Below, in pieces: positions 1-11,769 of a stretch of 64,000 nucleotides of DNA. The position numbers and the translations under genes were made by a program. The notes beneath the pieces are model-generated. The model was not told the origin of the DNA. It saw only the letters and a program-made list of their open reading frames with translations, and searched no databases. Position 1 is the first letter of the stretch, and each line of letters starts with the position of its first letter. Origin of the DNA: Spirometra erinaceieuropaei (lineage: Eukaryota; Platyhelminthes; Cestoda; Diphyllobothriidea; Diphyllobothriidae); assembly GCA_902702965.1 (NCBI GenBank), contig CACRXP010000002.1, forward strand, positions 4,771,531 to 4,835,530. Direction: 5' to 3'.

Positions 1-2054
1 AGAATAAAGAAATACGAAACAATAGCTGGACTGGTGAATATATTTCATTTTTTCATATTCTTCTTTCCCTCTAGAGAACAATCAAGCTTGTTCCATGAGT
101 GACGTATCGTCAGTGACAAAAGGTTACACTATGTATTAATCCTTTTTCATATTATTTTTTATCGAATAAACTATCTCCCTACTAACACGTCTTCAAAAAA
201 GTTCCCTTGGTGGGTTAACTTGCATCGGTGGCAATAGCGACGTCATTTAGCCCGTTAAAAGCGCTCTAAAGTGGACAACAGGAGGCAAAGTAGGCCGGGA
301 TCGGGGTGACTAAGGCGAACAGACGATAATAAAATTATATATGGGTGTAAGAAGAAGTAACCGCATCATGCGCATGGCCTGACGTGTTCCTATCGCCAAT
401 TTCGAAGTATCTCGAAAAATAGATATCTACTCGATATCTGGATCGCGGACAAAATCGATATCTAATAGATATAAGTATCTCGAAAAATAGATATCTAATA
501 GGTATCGTCTCGATATAGTTTGCTACTAGGGCCATGAAACCAATGAATGACGGTTTTGCGAACCATTTCTTGGCGCAATCACCAAAGGTAGGGTTCAGAC
601 GAATGGCATCTGAAGTGTTAACAAATGAGGAAAACTTACCACACAGGGGTGCATATAAATCACTACCAACAAAGAATTGTTTTCCCACTGAGCCACTCCA
701 ACAGTAGTCACGCCTTCATCTGGCGCTTAATGCGCCTGTATATTGTGCTTCGATGGTAGCCAAAGTAACTACGCTTCTTAATTGCTTTGGATATTCAGTA
801 AAAAACGATAAACAATTTGTATAAGTGGACTACGAACACCAAGGCTAAATACTACATACATAGACATGCAACTCGACTACTTGAACTGGCTGGTGAGTAG
901 ATACCTAAACATTTAGCATACTATACATAAATGAACTAAGACAGCTATCAAGAGCATGAAAACAGCATTGGTTGACTCACGATATTATCTGCAATCGATT
1001 GTCAAATATACGAATTAATAATACACACAGATTCTAATCCGGGGGACAAATAAGGGTTTACGCAATGATTGACTTAAACAAAACCTCAGTATATTGTGCT
1101 CATCCGTAGCTACATTCAGTGGGCGTAAACGGATGCTTTCATCATGATTTATAAACCAATTTTGATAAATTAGCTCATTTTCATGCCAAGGAAAGTACAA
1201 TGAGTGGTGCTTTTGAAACATATCTTTCGATGCAACTACGCTTCAAAATGCTTCAATCCAGAGGGGGCTCTGGCCCCGCGCAGCCCCTTCCAGCCCCGCC
1301 TATGAAGGAGCCATATGCTGGCAGGGTTGCTGTCATAATTGAGAATGATCTCAGAATCAGTCCCCTTTCTATGGATGTCAGTTGTGAGATGAGTTTATCG
1401 CCACGGCCAACACACAACGGGCGAGAGAATTCCCAGAGGCATGACACTCTAACTCGGACAGCATCAACCGCCACGTTGACCTCGACTCGCATCATGAGGG
1501 CCTAAGACCACGCCTCACTAAGCCGAGCCCCACGCCGCATCAGCGGCCGCTAATCCAGATGTTCACGGTTACGCCAGCCTACCATTCTCCCTCCCGCAAC
1601 CGTAACTGTTCTCCCCCCCCCACCCGTTTCAGAACCATGCATGACCCACTGCCCGCATTACTCCTCACATGCTAATGGTCCGCCCATCAATGTTTGTCCT
1701 GTGGCATTAGGTAGTCTGGTCTGACTGCCTCGCTCTTTCTTTTATCTTCATTTCGTCCGACGACGGGTTGGTGTCTTCACTTCGAAAGTTCACGCGTAGA
1801 ACTCGATATTTTCCGAAGAACCTCTTTTTTTCGTGTATATGTGTGAATATGTTTGAAGGGTTATAGGGAGAGCCCTGATGACCCTACTTATATACAGTGC
1901 TTTCGCAAACTTACACTTAATATAAAATTGCCGGCATTTAAAATGTGATCGGGCCGTAATGATAAGGAAGTGCATCATTTCACTCTAAGTCAGTGCGGAG
2001 GGATCGTATATGACAGTGATTTACAGAACTGGCTGTGAGTAGTCATGCTACTAA
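1..2054. other. intergenic sequence, no gene recognised
   Basis: No open frame here resembles a known protein. The first kilobase is AT-rich. Positions about 1255-1680 are clearly more GC-rich, contain a C-run near 1612-1622, and have opposing short frames typical of a decayed repeat. I cannot name the repeat. The right end runs into a LINE tail on the minus strand. Confidence 0.5.
405..497. repeat. 25-bp direct repeat in a GATATC-rich patch
   Basis: The 25-base string at 405-429 recurs without change at 473-497, 68 bp start to start. The sequence between them is also rich in ATCGATATCT-like words. It looks like a small degenerate tandem repeat with a period of about 68 bp. No function is apparent. 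Confidence 0.6.
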
Positions 2055-2059
2055 AGCCG

Positions 2060-2310
2060 GTTTCCGTTGGAAATTAAGCGAGAAAGTTTTCTTTTAAACA
2101 TGCGAATTGTGTCCACCGTCACAATCTCGCTTGGTAACGAGTTCCACGGTCGGACAACCCGCTGGCTGAATGGAAACATCCCACGGTCTAGCATCGTGCG
2201 TTCACTTTTGACTTTTTAGTGCGGTTGTTTGAAATCACCTGCCGCATTCCGAGTTGCAGATGTGATATGTGACGCACCAACTGGGGCTCTGGTCCAGCAG
2301 ATTAAATTGT
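2060..2310 (-). pseudogene. LINE reverse transcriptase C-terminal fragment
   Basis: Read on the minus strand, the stretch encodes a peptide with the order FSRVVRPWNSLPSEIV, then TVDTIRMFKRKL. This is the characteristic thumb/C-terminal end of non-LTR (CR1/RTE/Jockey-like) reverse transcriptases, where 'R-V-V-x-x-W-N-S-L-P' is followed by a short FK-rich helix. Upstream on the same strand (about 2190-2310) the frame reads through a stop into a degraded ATRNAAGDFK-like segment, matching the family's 'TTRNLRGH' motif. No catalytic domain is present, so this is a 5'-truncated or eroded copy. The identification comes from recall of the motif. Confidence 0.7.
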
Positions 2311-3814
2311 AATTGCACATCACGGATGCAAACGTTACGAGGTTGTGGGGGCCACACAAACGGAAACTCATATGCCGGAACGACGACTGCAAGGAAAGGA
2401 AAGATAGAGACTTCGTCGCTGCTGCGAACGACGAATATTAAGTCAGTTTCGCCAGGGTTCGAAATTTCCCCAGCGAGAAAGAATATTAAGCGATTTCGAT
2501 GCCTGAAAGTGTGCGGAATTCAGAAAGTTCGTTCTTTACCATGGAGTGATGGTTTTTGAAGGATGCATTGGCACAAAGGAACTGGCGGCATTGTTTGTTG
2601 GTAGTTACGGCTACCCGAACTTTGGCTTGCCCTGGTATATTTCAAAGAAACATAGGCTACGCTAAGGAATTACTTAAACTGTTTGCTAGCAAATTCCAAG
2701 GTTCAAATGATGAGTAGCAAATGGTGTACAATGTACACATTATAACGCACATTGTGGATGACGGGCAGCCTCTGGCCCCTTTACTAACGCTCGTCATTCC
2801 CTTTTAAAAGCTACCTACGAATGTTAAAGAAAATACTGAGGGAGCCATCGTAAACTTCACAGCAGATAGCCATAAGGCTGAGGGAGATAGATACGCAGAT
2901 ATTGGACCCCGAAGAGCCCGTCGGTCGTGGACTTCTTCATAAGCGCAGTCGCTGTTCACTGTCAAGTGGTTATGTCGTCTGTGAGCAGTATAAGTATGTA
3001 GTAACTGCGAATCTTAGAGTTGGCAACTCCCTTACAAACCGATGCACTTGACTGACGAAAAAGACTGTATGTGTTAAAAACGTCCTATTACACTTGGATG
3101 GAAGTAGTCATGAGGTCTACGTAGGAGTTACGGACTTGTCGGATTATTTAACGTACCCCAATAAGTCCTCCTACCTACATGTTTAAAAGCAACCATGGAA
3201 ACTATTATCCGCCCTACTTCTTTGCCGACCTCGTTTACGAAGTTCGCCTACTTCCCCAAGACTGTTTCTTCGCTTTAATGGAAGTGATTGATACTCCGTG
3301 TAGATATTGAGGATTACCATCAATTACAAACTCATCTCTTACGGGATCAGTGCTCGTGAATCCCAAACTACACAGTCCACATAGCAAGTGTTTTACGAGC
3401 ACTGAATAGTTAAAGTGGCCGTAGGAATAGGTTTAACGCGCTATTGTTACCCATAACGTCTCCCTATAAAGGGAGAGAGAACCTCATAAAACAGTTTCAG
3501 ACCAGTGAGTCTCACAAGCATTTGTTGCAAACTATCGGCGAAAATAATACAAAACGGAGCTCTTGAGGCATATTGAGTAGAACGACTTGCTTAGCGCTCA
3601 ATAGCATGAATTTATAAGCGGTTAGTCTTGTCAAACAAACCTAGCATCCATGGAAAACTGGAAGAGATCATCGGAAATGGGTTTTTTAGTAGATTCAGTT
3701 TACACTTTATCTAGCTGTGCTTTTGACCAGGCGCCCCAGAGACGGCTAATATCTAAAGTGCGCGAAATCAGTATGATTGGAAACCTACTTATGCGGTTCA
3801 CTGGCATACTTACA
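2311..3814. other. intergenic sequence, nothing recognised
   Basis: Six-frame reading gives only short frames without recognisable motifs. No tRNA-like boxes, long repeats or ribozyme cores were seen. Confidence 0.4.
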
Positions 3815-4745
3815 GGCAGACGCTAGCGTGTTCGTATGGGTGACACCAAATCTGGACGCGAAAGCGCTCAGAGGGCGGTTTCGCATGAGGACCTCTTGGG
3901 TCGAATTTTATTTTTGATATGTCCGAATGCCTATCTTGGTTGCCTGACCTGAGAGTAAATAATGTTCTCAGATGATCTGAAGATGCTTTAAATTTGCAGA
4001 AAAACTTGGGCCGATTGGAACAACAGTGTTTTAAACGGATTTTTAACCACGATCTCAACAAATGCATAGACAACCGACTACAGTCTAATTACAGGGGTAG
4101 GATGAGATTTGAATATCATGCATTCATCGGTGGCCAACAACTCGAGTCAGGAAAGGAGTTAAGAAACCTAGGTGAGTGGATTACGTCTATTCTCAAACCT
4201 GTGTCTAACTGCACCAAGACAAAAAAGAAAGCTATGCGTATCCGGAAAGCATCGAAAGATCCTTTCTTACTTTGATGAAGAACTTTCTGATCGAGTGTCT
4301 GGAAAATTTATCAGGTCCATGTTCCGTGGTGGCGCCCATGCATGAAGCAACTCTGCACTCTCATGGGAACGCTCAACAAAGGGCGACCAACCTAGTTAGC
4401 GGACTGAAGAACTTACCCTATGAGGAACGACTAAAAAAGCTTCCATTTTCCCCTCCTTTGTAGGCAATTCAGAGGGGATGTGATCATGGTTTTCAAACTC
4501 TTTTGAGGAGTAGACTGTGTACTTCAGTTTGCCGATTTTTTGAAGCGTTAAGAACTACAAGTCTCCGAGGTTACCAGTGCCAAATAAAGACAAAATACAC
4601 CAAATTTGAATTAGGGGCAAATTTGTCTTCTCTAACCAGGTTACTGAAAAATAGTACAAGCTGCCCAGTTAGGTTGTTCTCGTAGAAAATATTCAGACAT
4701 TTGATAAAAGACTTGATCAAATTTTACTTGAAGATCATCCATTTA
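3815..4745 (+). pseudogene. non-LTR retrotransposon (LINE) reverse transcriptase, decayed 3' half
   Basis: Several ordered motifs of a non-LTR reverse transcriptase can be followed across frames. VRMGDTKS (about 3832) is followed by a degraded GVPQGSVLGPILFLIY segment (LGRILFLICPNA, 3899-3934). Next comes a catalytic-box remnant MFSDDLKML (3962-3988) in place of the usual F-A-D-D. Then come the palm/thumb (YHAFIGGQQL ... LRNLGEWI ... LKP, about 4117-4200), the QQRATNLVSGLKNLPYEERL motif near 4375-4434 and an FFEALRTTSLRGYQ segment near 4535-4580. Stops and frameshifts interrupt it (for example just after the SDD box and at 4275 and 4461). It is an inactive relic of a CR1/RTE-like LINE; the clade assignment is from memory only. 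Confidence 0.78.
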
Positions 4746-6884
4746 CTCCACAGGGACTGATATAATCCACCCATATAACTATGTAAACCTATGCACATTT
4801 TTCAGCGTGTCTGTAAATATTTTTTTCGAAGCTCCTGCCTATCTCGCTTATGTATACTGAATTATATTGAAACATTAGGCCAGAATTTTAAAGGACATAA
4901 TTATTTGTCTATATGTTGACTGACGTGTGTTTCTTTTCATTGCAGCCAGTCTTGCCTAGGTTAGAACGGACCATGTTGCCCACCTGTCAGGCAAGTGTGT
5001 ATTATAATTCAGTCCGAAAGGACCCGTAAAAAAACAGCACAACGAGTAACTCCGCCACTCAATGAATAATTAAGAACTTCCAGGTCCTCTTCTTAGAATA
5101 CATGATCTCTGGAAAAAACAAATTTAACTAAACAACAATCGGCTACCTGTGCCCATAATTTACTGCGAACCACATATCTCTCGGCGGCTAAATTCCGAAA
5201 AAAGAGAGTTTTCGGACAGAGCTTGAGTTATTCACCCTTCTTCCATGGAAATCCTGGATTCGTTGATAAGTGTGTGGTTCTAAGGCTCCTAGCCCAAACG
5301 ATGAACAAAGAATATTGCTCTTTCGCTTAAATTGCCGGGGGACAACCCTTTTTTAATGTTGGATAACAGGAGGGTTTCGGTTTTCTAGTGATCTTCTTGC
5401 TTAAATCCTCGTTCGAGTGCTTAAAGTGAAGTAGACAAGCGACTCGGTAACTATTAGTGTTGAGAAAAACGTTTGCACAAACTGACAAGAAACGACTCAT
5501 TAAAACCTACGGACATGCTTTCAGTCTCATATGGAGTATGCCATATGGGCCTGACGTCCGTGGCTCAAGAAAGATTAGCGACTGTTGGAAGCAGTACAGG
5601 CAAAACAACGAAAACTGTAAATAATATACTCGTTTTGTGATACGAGACAAGACTGGCTGAAATTAATGTGTTTCCTCGAGAATATAGACAACCATACAGT
5701 AACCACATGAAAGCTCGTCCGGTTGTTAGAGGTTGTAGTATGCCCTAGAGTGTGAATATATCTTTGAATTGTCTGCGTGATCACACTTTGAAGGCGGGCA
5801 TTTGCAGCTTTTAATGAGGATTGCTTCTCAGAAGTCTTCGGTAGTTTTGCAAGATCGCACCCTGAGCATACGATAAAGAACTGGAGACCCTGAAAGAAGC
5901 AGGACTACAAACTACCCGAAAGGGTGCATAAACAAGCCAAAGATTGGTAAGAGGTAACAAAAGCCCTGCCATACGAGACCCCTCCAACTATCCTAGATCT
6001 CTGTCCTCCGAGTAATATGGAATTGTACGAGGACTCAATAAGACTTCCCGTATCGCGCGCGATACAAACTGCGCAGTCGCATGTGGTGGCTTCCTCCACT
6101 TCGCCACCGCAGACAATCTTCTGAGGCATTTCTGCAAATTGCGCGTTTCCCAAAGAAGACTGGGTGCAAAAAGCGTGCTTTATCCCAGGCCCTGTATTGA
6201 AATCATGAGATAAGCTGCAGGAGGCGAATTCAGCACATCAGTTTCTGGAGAAATTCAAACATCGCCTTGACAGGCATACGCTGCAGCACTGAGCGGACCG
6301 TGTGACTACGTAATCACAGAAAACAAATGTAGTTGTGTGAGACTAAGACTGTTTTCACGAAACGTTGCAACCTTATTAAACTTTTGCTAGCTTTTTCGAT
6401 TGGCTTGTAACAAATGGGAGGTCAGTCCCTCAGGCCTATTGCCCCCAGCTGCAGTGAACCTCACTGAAACTGCTCAGGAAGTTATCCACACGAACGTCCG
6501 GCAAGATACCTACTTGCAGAAATTCATTGAGGTATGGAAAGGACTACTGGCTGCTGCAATGCTCTCAGACATCATTGATATATCTTCCTAAATACAGACT
6601 TTGTAGAAGCTTGTCAAGAAACTGCTATGTACATGTTATGATCCTGCCTGGTACGTGAAATCCCGCGGAGCGTATGCGCACCCAACTCTTGTCGCCTATA
6701 CCAAAGCGGTCGAGAAGAAGAACACAACCGAGCATAAATCAATGTATTAGGAAACCGCAAGTCGTTCTAACTGAAAAAGAATGCGTATTTATAACATTCT
6801 ACTGGTGTTCGCCTGCGTTCGATCCATTGCACATCGAAAGAAAATTTTAGAAGAGCTGATCGATCTCTCGCACACACGGATCAA
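4746..6884. other. intergenic sequence, no gene recognised
   Basis: Only short frames without known motifs. The left-hand part is AT-rich. The right-hand part (about 6400-6884) may contain an eroded continuation of the gypsy integrase that starts at 6885, but I could not follow integrase motifs into it. Confidence 0.4.
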
Positions 6885-7157
6885 TCAGGCTCGAGGGGGG
6901 CAGCCAGTGGCGAGTTGCAACAAACATTGGTCGTCGATGTCGATGTCGATACCCGGCGAGTAAGCAAAACTGCCAACATTTGACTTCCTTCGGCTTATAC
7001 CAGGATGTGCCGCATGAAGCCGACGTAGTGCAGCTGACCGACGAGAAGATGGAGTCACCTTACGATCCGCAAAAATGAGACAGAAATCAACTGTAGATAG
7101 CAGTGCTCGGCAAAGTAAGGGCTGGTGAAGATCGCCAGCGAGAGCAGTAATTTTCAA
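6885..7157 (-). pseudogene. gypsy integrase zinc-binding (H2C2) fragment
   Basis: The minus-strand frame reads FADRKVTPSSRRSAALRRLHAAHPGISRRKSNVGSFAYSPGID in pieces. The LRRLHAAHPGISR block followed by SFAYxPGIDxDID is the classic start of a Ty3/gypsy integrase, with the two zinc-binding His in 'LH..HPG'. The expected C-x-x-C follows in related elements but is replaced here by a frameshifted tail (CLLQLATGC). Between this segment and the RNase H (7158-7352) the linker is recognisable but full of stops. The D,D,E catalytic core was not found. Confidence 0.8.
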
Positions 7158-7352
7158 GCAGGTCTACACGTAGGTGATGATCTGACGGAGGACAGGATCC
7201 TGTTCAGTATCACGTCGGGTGTCCGCGGCGGTGACACGAACACCATATATGGCGCCTAAAAGCTGACGGCGCCGGCGTCCTCCATCGAAGTAGCAGCAGT
7301 CACTGTGTCTTCCTCCGGTTTCTAATGACTTCAGATAACGCAAGAAAGGACG

Positions 7353-7769
7353 TCAGTCTGACCAAAGTCGGTAGTGCGGCAGTAGGGAATGTCGAAATCG
7401 TAACCAAAAAATGATTGCCCATAGAGGAAGTGGACTAGCTGAATAGACGGGAATGCCCTTCTTCGAACCGAAGACTGACAGCAATGGTTTGTGATCCGTC
7501 AACAACCTGAAGTGCCAATCGCACAGCAGATTGTTGAGCTTCATGACGGCAAACACGAGGGCTGGAGCTTCTTCCTCTATTTGCCCGCATTTCTTCCCCA
7601 CAGGAGTTAATGTGCGAGATGCATGCACGATCACCTTTTCAGCCCCATCAGGAAAAGTATGTGAGATGGCGGCACAATCTCCGTGGCTGGAAGCATCTGC
7701 AGCAATAACGATCGCCACCGTCGGGTCGTAATGCGTAAGCAGCAGATCTGATGTCAAAATCGACTTCAA
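7353..7769 (-). pseudogene. gypsy RNase H domain
   Basis: The frame encodes the block typical of gypsy RNase H: LKSILTSDLLLTHYDPT leading into AADASSHGDCAAISH (first catalytic Asp), then VIVHASRTLTPVGKKCGQIEEEAPALVFAV (catalytic Glu region), then LLTDHKPLLSVFG (catalytic Asp in T-D-H-K-P) and KKGIPVY. It is the longest uninterrupted piece of the element. The end of the frame (after PVYSASPLPLWA) is degraded but keeps the family's W-A landmark. It joins directly to the reverse transcriptase frame upstream. Confidence 0.85.
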
Positions 7770-8461
7770 TTGGGGAAGGCCTTTTCGCAGTCGGAGGGCC
7801 TGAGCCAGAGAGCATTCTTTTGCAGCAGACGGCTGAGCATGTTCCGTACGTCATGCAGCGATGGAAGGAAAGTGCTATAGTAGTTGATAGGGCCAGGGAA
7901 CGAACGTAGTGGCGATACATTCTTGGGCGCAGGCATCCGTCAGATGTCACGCATGTTTTCGGGATCTGGATGGCGACCATTAATGTCAAAAACAAATCCC
8001 AGTTAAATGATCGAGTCGAGGAAGAAGTGGCACTTGTCGGCCTGCAGGCGGAATCCACATTCCTGCATGCGCTAGAGTGCCGCGCACATTCGATCTCGCA
8101 ACTCGGCAGGAGAGCGACCCACATTGATGATGTCATCCAGGTGCCCAACAGTGGCAGACATGTCGTCGAACATTGCGTCATCGTTTGTTGGAATAGGCAT
8201 GGAGCGGTATTGACACTAAAGCGCAGCCGGGTGTAGTTTGACAGACCGCGGTGGGAGTTGATGGCCAAAAATTCGCGCGAATCTCGGGTCACCTCGATCC
8301 GCAAATACGCGTCAGCGTAATCTAACTTGGCGAATCAAGTGCCACCATTCAGCAGGGTGAAAAGGTCAGCCGGCGCCGGCAGTGGATAGCAGTTCGGCGT
8401 CAGCACGGCATTAAGACCGGTGGATAAGTCAGTACAAATGCAGATCGAACCATTGGGCTTC
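7648..8461 (-). pseudogene. gypsy reverse transcriptase, frameshifted
   Basis: Minus-strand reading gives [15 protein letters not shown], then [15 protein letters not shown], then FAKLDYADAYLRIEV. These are reverse transcriptase blocks with the first catalytic Asp in 'K-L-D-Y'. Next come the F-x-V-N-T-A-P box and, after a frameshift near 8145, GHLDDIINVG in place of Y-x-D-D. The primer-grip and connection parts follow (CGFRLQADKCHFF, LGFVFDINGRHPDP, PLRSFPGPINYYSTFLP). At least four in-frame stops occur in the reconstructed path (before FAKLDY, before RMQECG, before LGFVFD, before RMPAPK). The Y to H change in the catalytic box and the stops make it inactive. Confidence 0.82.
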
Positions 8462-8845
8462 TTAACCACAATGATTGGAGCAGATCAGTTCCTCCATACG
8501 CTTCAGTTCAGCCTCGACATTTAGTAGGACTGCATACGGAACTGGTCGCTTTGGACGGAAGACTGGTTGACTTCCAGGAGACAGATGCAGCATGACCTTT
8601 GTGTATTTGCAACAAGCCAGGCCGTCTTGAAAGACCGGCGCACATCTCTGGAGAATGTCCTTGGCTTGGTCTGGAAGCATAGCGGGGGTCTGCATCTGAC
8701 TGCAAACAACGGGGAGCAGCATATCGGCCAAACGAAGTTGTTCAACCCAGTTGAGACCAAGTAGATTTAGGTCAGATGTGGGGACGTAGCAGATTGCAGT
8801 GATGCTGATACCGTGGACTGAGACACAGCACTGAAGTTGCCCCAT
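8462..8845 (-). pseudogene. gypsy protease end and reverse transcriptase N-terminus
   Basis: This 127-residue open frame begins with a beta-rich segment and the motif SDLNLLGLNWVEQL (about residues 24-37). This is the C-terminal protease/linker block seen in gypsy elements as 'N-L-L-G-x-D/N-W'. It continues with VFQDGLACCKYTKVMLHL and the PVFRPKRPVPYAV block that opens the reverse transcriptase fingers, then EAELKRMEEL. The catalytic D-T/S-G of the protease lies upstream and is missing, so the copy is truncated at its 5' side. The frame is broken right after residue 127, where the next frame continues as [10 protein letters not shown]. Confidence 0.82.
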
Positions 8846-8850
8846 TAGCT

Positions 8851-10827
8851 AGACTCCTAGCAATATATAATCAAGATTTTATCATTTTCGACACTTCATC
8901 TAGCACACCCATGCTGACGACATCAAACCATCCAGAGTTACTGCTGTCAAAATGTTTTCCACCGCTTTTTCGAGTTTGGGCAAACCGTTCGAGGGCGAAA
9001 ACCCTATCCCCTAAATAAACTTACTAGCGTGACTATGCCAATCATTTCATAAATTCCGCGGGAATGGATGCTCGTTTCAATTTTATGATTAACTATGACT
9101 TGGAGACGCAAGCCATCTGCACGGCAACTAGCACGTAGTAAAACGCCAACTTGTTCTCCTAGACCAATGGAATTTTTCCTTTGAGTGGCAGGTTGTCTGC
9201 CAGTAGAACTCGCTCCAAAGCGAGATGGTAGCCGTCGATTAAGCGGTTTTTGAAAATGTCGTCAGGGTCAAAAATTATATTTAAGATTAGTCCTGACATT
9301 CCGCTTTTAATTTATGGTCCTACTACACAGCATAATTCAGAATTTATAATAATGTGCTATCAACTACATTGCTAACGAATGCGTTTCATGGTTTTCCCAT
9401 GTGTAAGTTCAATTTTACTCTAAAACGCCCATCAAAACTCCACTTGCAATAGAAGAATGACATACATATTTCATTTGGTCAAAACAGGGTGCTGTTCATC
9501 CGCGTAGTCTCTTTATCGTATTAGTAACACACGCGTATTACAGCTGGTTCAATACCACCCGCCAAGACGATCACCAGAGTTTAGGCCAAAAAGTTGCGAG
9601 AGGACCCTATATGTAAGCGCAGTAAGATAGGTGTGAACGGGCAAATATTGTCAGAAGAAAGGAAGTAAAGCGGGATAGACAATGCGGAGCATATCTTGTT
9701 AGCATAAATTTACATGCAGCCTTGGAAAACCTTTCGAGCGGGTTCTCCTGCTATACATGAATGTGCGATTTCGGTAGGCAAAGATTTTGGGCGCAAGATG
9801 AGCCTTTATAAGATCGTACTGTCTCATTTCCAGGTCCGGGTGGCACAACATGCTTAACCGCACAAAATGTTAATTTACACATACCGCAGGGACCTGGAGT
9901 TAAGCATTATCCAGTAAACGTGACAATAGCATAATTTGTATCTCTGATCGATTTGGTCCGATATTCAGATGTGCAATTTTGAAAACAAAATGCCGGTTTG
10001 TTTCCGTTAGCACACATTGCCTGCTGCGTATACGTTTACGTCACAACAGGTATTGAATTATTTAACTCTAGCGGGTTTCAGTTTTCTGTTCTCATCTTCT
10101 CGCAGTGTATTAGGATGGGCATCGCCAACGGAGCACATGGGTTGCTGATAAATGTCCAGCCTTTCTTCTTCTTCGAATGCTTTATCTTCAGGCTGCTAAT
10201 GAACACTGCAGACCCTTGCTTAATTTTCATAAAAATTCTCATTCTAACGGATGGAAAACAGAAAATTTTGCAGTCCTTAATTACCTTATAACTCTTGGGA
10301 TTTTGAGTTTGAAATTTGCATCGATAGGGCATTCGTGTTTGCATTACATCTTCAAATAGGAGAGCAAGTACTAATGAATAAAAAAAGGTGTTTAATACGA
10401 AAGTAGCCTGAGTGCCTCGTGCCATACCCAGGTGCTAAAGCGTAGTCGGCAGACATTGACTTTGGAATTCTTGTGAGGGGAAACTCGTTAGAAATTTCGT
10501 AAATCAGAAGCTCCCCAGTTATTTGGGTGCTTTCCAAAATTTATCTGTGCGAGACGGAAAACTCGAGACAGACATCACTGTGAGTAACTAAAATCCTGAA
10601 TATTGACTGAGACATGACGCAATGTGCCAGCCGTACCGCATGACACCGAAAAGTATTAGGAAGATAGAAGGGAATAGAAAAACAAAAAAAAAATAGTAAA
10701 ATGCGCAGAACAGAAAATGTGTGTAAATGAGCTGCGAACTATTCCAAAAATGAAGCGTCAAAACCATTTAATCATTCAAAGGCAATAAGGGACAACAAGA
10801 ATTGTTCGGCTAACATGGCTTTTCAAT
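8851..10827. other. intergenic sequence, no gene recognised
   Basis: AT-rich sequence. The frames at 9998-10425 overlap on both strands and have no recognisable motif. An A-run lies at 10681-10692. Nothing supports a gene. Confidence 0.4.
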
Positions 10828-11511
10828 TCAGTTTATTGAGCGAACTAGGCGTAAGCCTTTGAGTACCCTATTTGCAGCGTAAAACGTGGGATGTACAGAG
10901 AAATTATCTCTGCTGAAATAATTCAATCGAGCCCTTAATGGTATAACAAAAAGGAAGTGAGTCTCAGGGAATATGCTCGAACACTCATCGCTGCTGGCCA
11001 TTTCTGACATACAACTGTCAAGGTTCATTTTAAACCTTTGCATCGATGGTGACGTCAAAACATGCGCAGGGAGAGTATTTCATGGTTTAATCACTCGGAC
11101 AGAGAAGGAGAACTTCCGCACATCCAGCCCTGCCTGCGGAGTGCGCATTTTAAATGGGTGACCTCGGAGGTTGGTTGTAGTAGCAAATTCAAAAAAGTTC
11201 TTGAAGGCCAGGCTGCAGTCCAACCCCTTTACAATGCAGAAGGCTTGCAACAGATCTCCGCGAAGTTGTCTGTAATTCAAACGAATGAGGATCAGATTTC
11301 CTGGGCGGTTTGCATAAGGAAATGAGCTTTGACCCCTAACCATCTTCGTGGCTCTTCTCTGAATTCTTTCGAAGCAACTTCGATGTTGAACTGCCTGAGG
11401 GAAGATGAAAAATATATCCTTGTTGGCCTTTGTCGGATAAATATAGGAGCACAATAATAAATACAACAGACGGACTGTAAATTCACAGAAAATTGGCAAA
11501 CCTTTAGTCAC
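10828..11511 (-). pseudogene. LINE reverse transcriptase C-terminal fragment upstream of the channel gene
   Basis: The minus-strand frame (11080-11511) contains FERIQRRATKMVRG, then NYRQLRGDLLQAF and FFEFATTTNLRGHPFKM, then VRKFSFSVRVIKP. After a stop the same path continues as an NTLPAHVLTSPSMQRFKMNL-like segment reaching about 10990. This is the thumb and C-terminal region of a CR1/RTE-like non-LTR reverse transcriptase, and it is better preserved than the related copies at 2.1 and 4.4 kb. The catalytic palm is absent, as expected from 5' truncation. Its 5' side lies closest to the channel start at 11770, but on the opposite strand, so it is not part of that gene. Confidence 0.82.
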
Positions 11512-11769
11512 TTTACATCATGAGTTAACTCTTGCATGGTTCCGAGTTGTTCCTAACAGATGTTTGTATGAATAACTCATTTGTCCAAAATGCCTATTAT
11601 AATTAAAATTTTATAACCTAAATTTTATATGGTTTTATTTAAGTCTGTGAATCTTGACCGAGCTCCTTTTCGTTTTACTGCGCCAAGTTAGAGGTTTTGC
11701 GTCGGTGAGCCAAAACGTCCGATGTTTGAATAACCAATGTTTTCCCAGCTGACCTCGATTTGTTAGAAC
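11512..11769 (+). promoter_or_regulatory. immediate 5' flank of the Kv4 gene, possible 3' splice acceptor
   Basis: This stretch holds no frame of its own. A pyrimidine-containing TTTTCCCAG ends at 11748, 21 bases before the ATG. It could be an intron or spliced-leader acceptor, since flatworm genes often receive a spliced leader just upstream of the start codon, but the tract is short. No TATA box stands out. This is inference only. Confidence 0.25.

Larger units (their letters stand above)
6885..8850 (-). mobile_element. Ty3/gypsy LTR retrotransposon, pol remnant
   Basis: In order on the minus strand one can read the end of the protease, the reverse transcriptase, RNase H and the integrase zinc-binding segment, which is the order of Ty3/gypsy elements. 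No gag, no LTRs and no complete integrase core were found. Homology fades abruptly near 8850 and near 6885. Multiple stops and frameshifts show that it is dead. Base composition is more GC-rich than the flanks, as in other retroelement-derived stretches here. The closest family by general feel is the Mag/K02A2.6-like group common in helminths. The component domains are listed separately. Confidence 0.85.
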
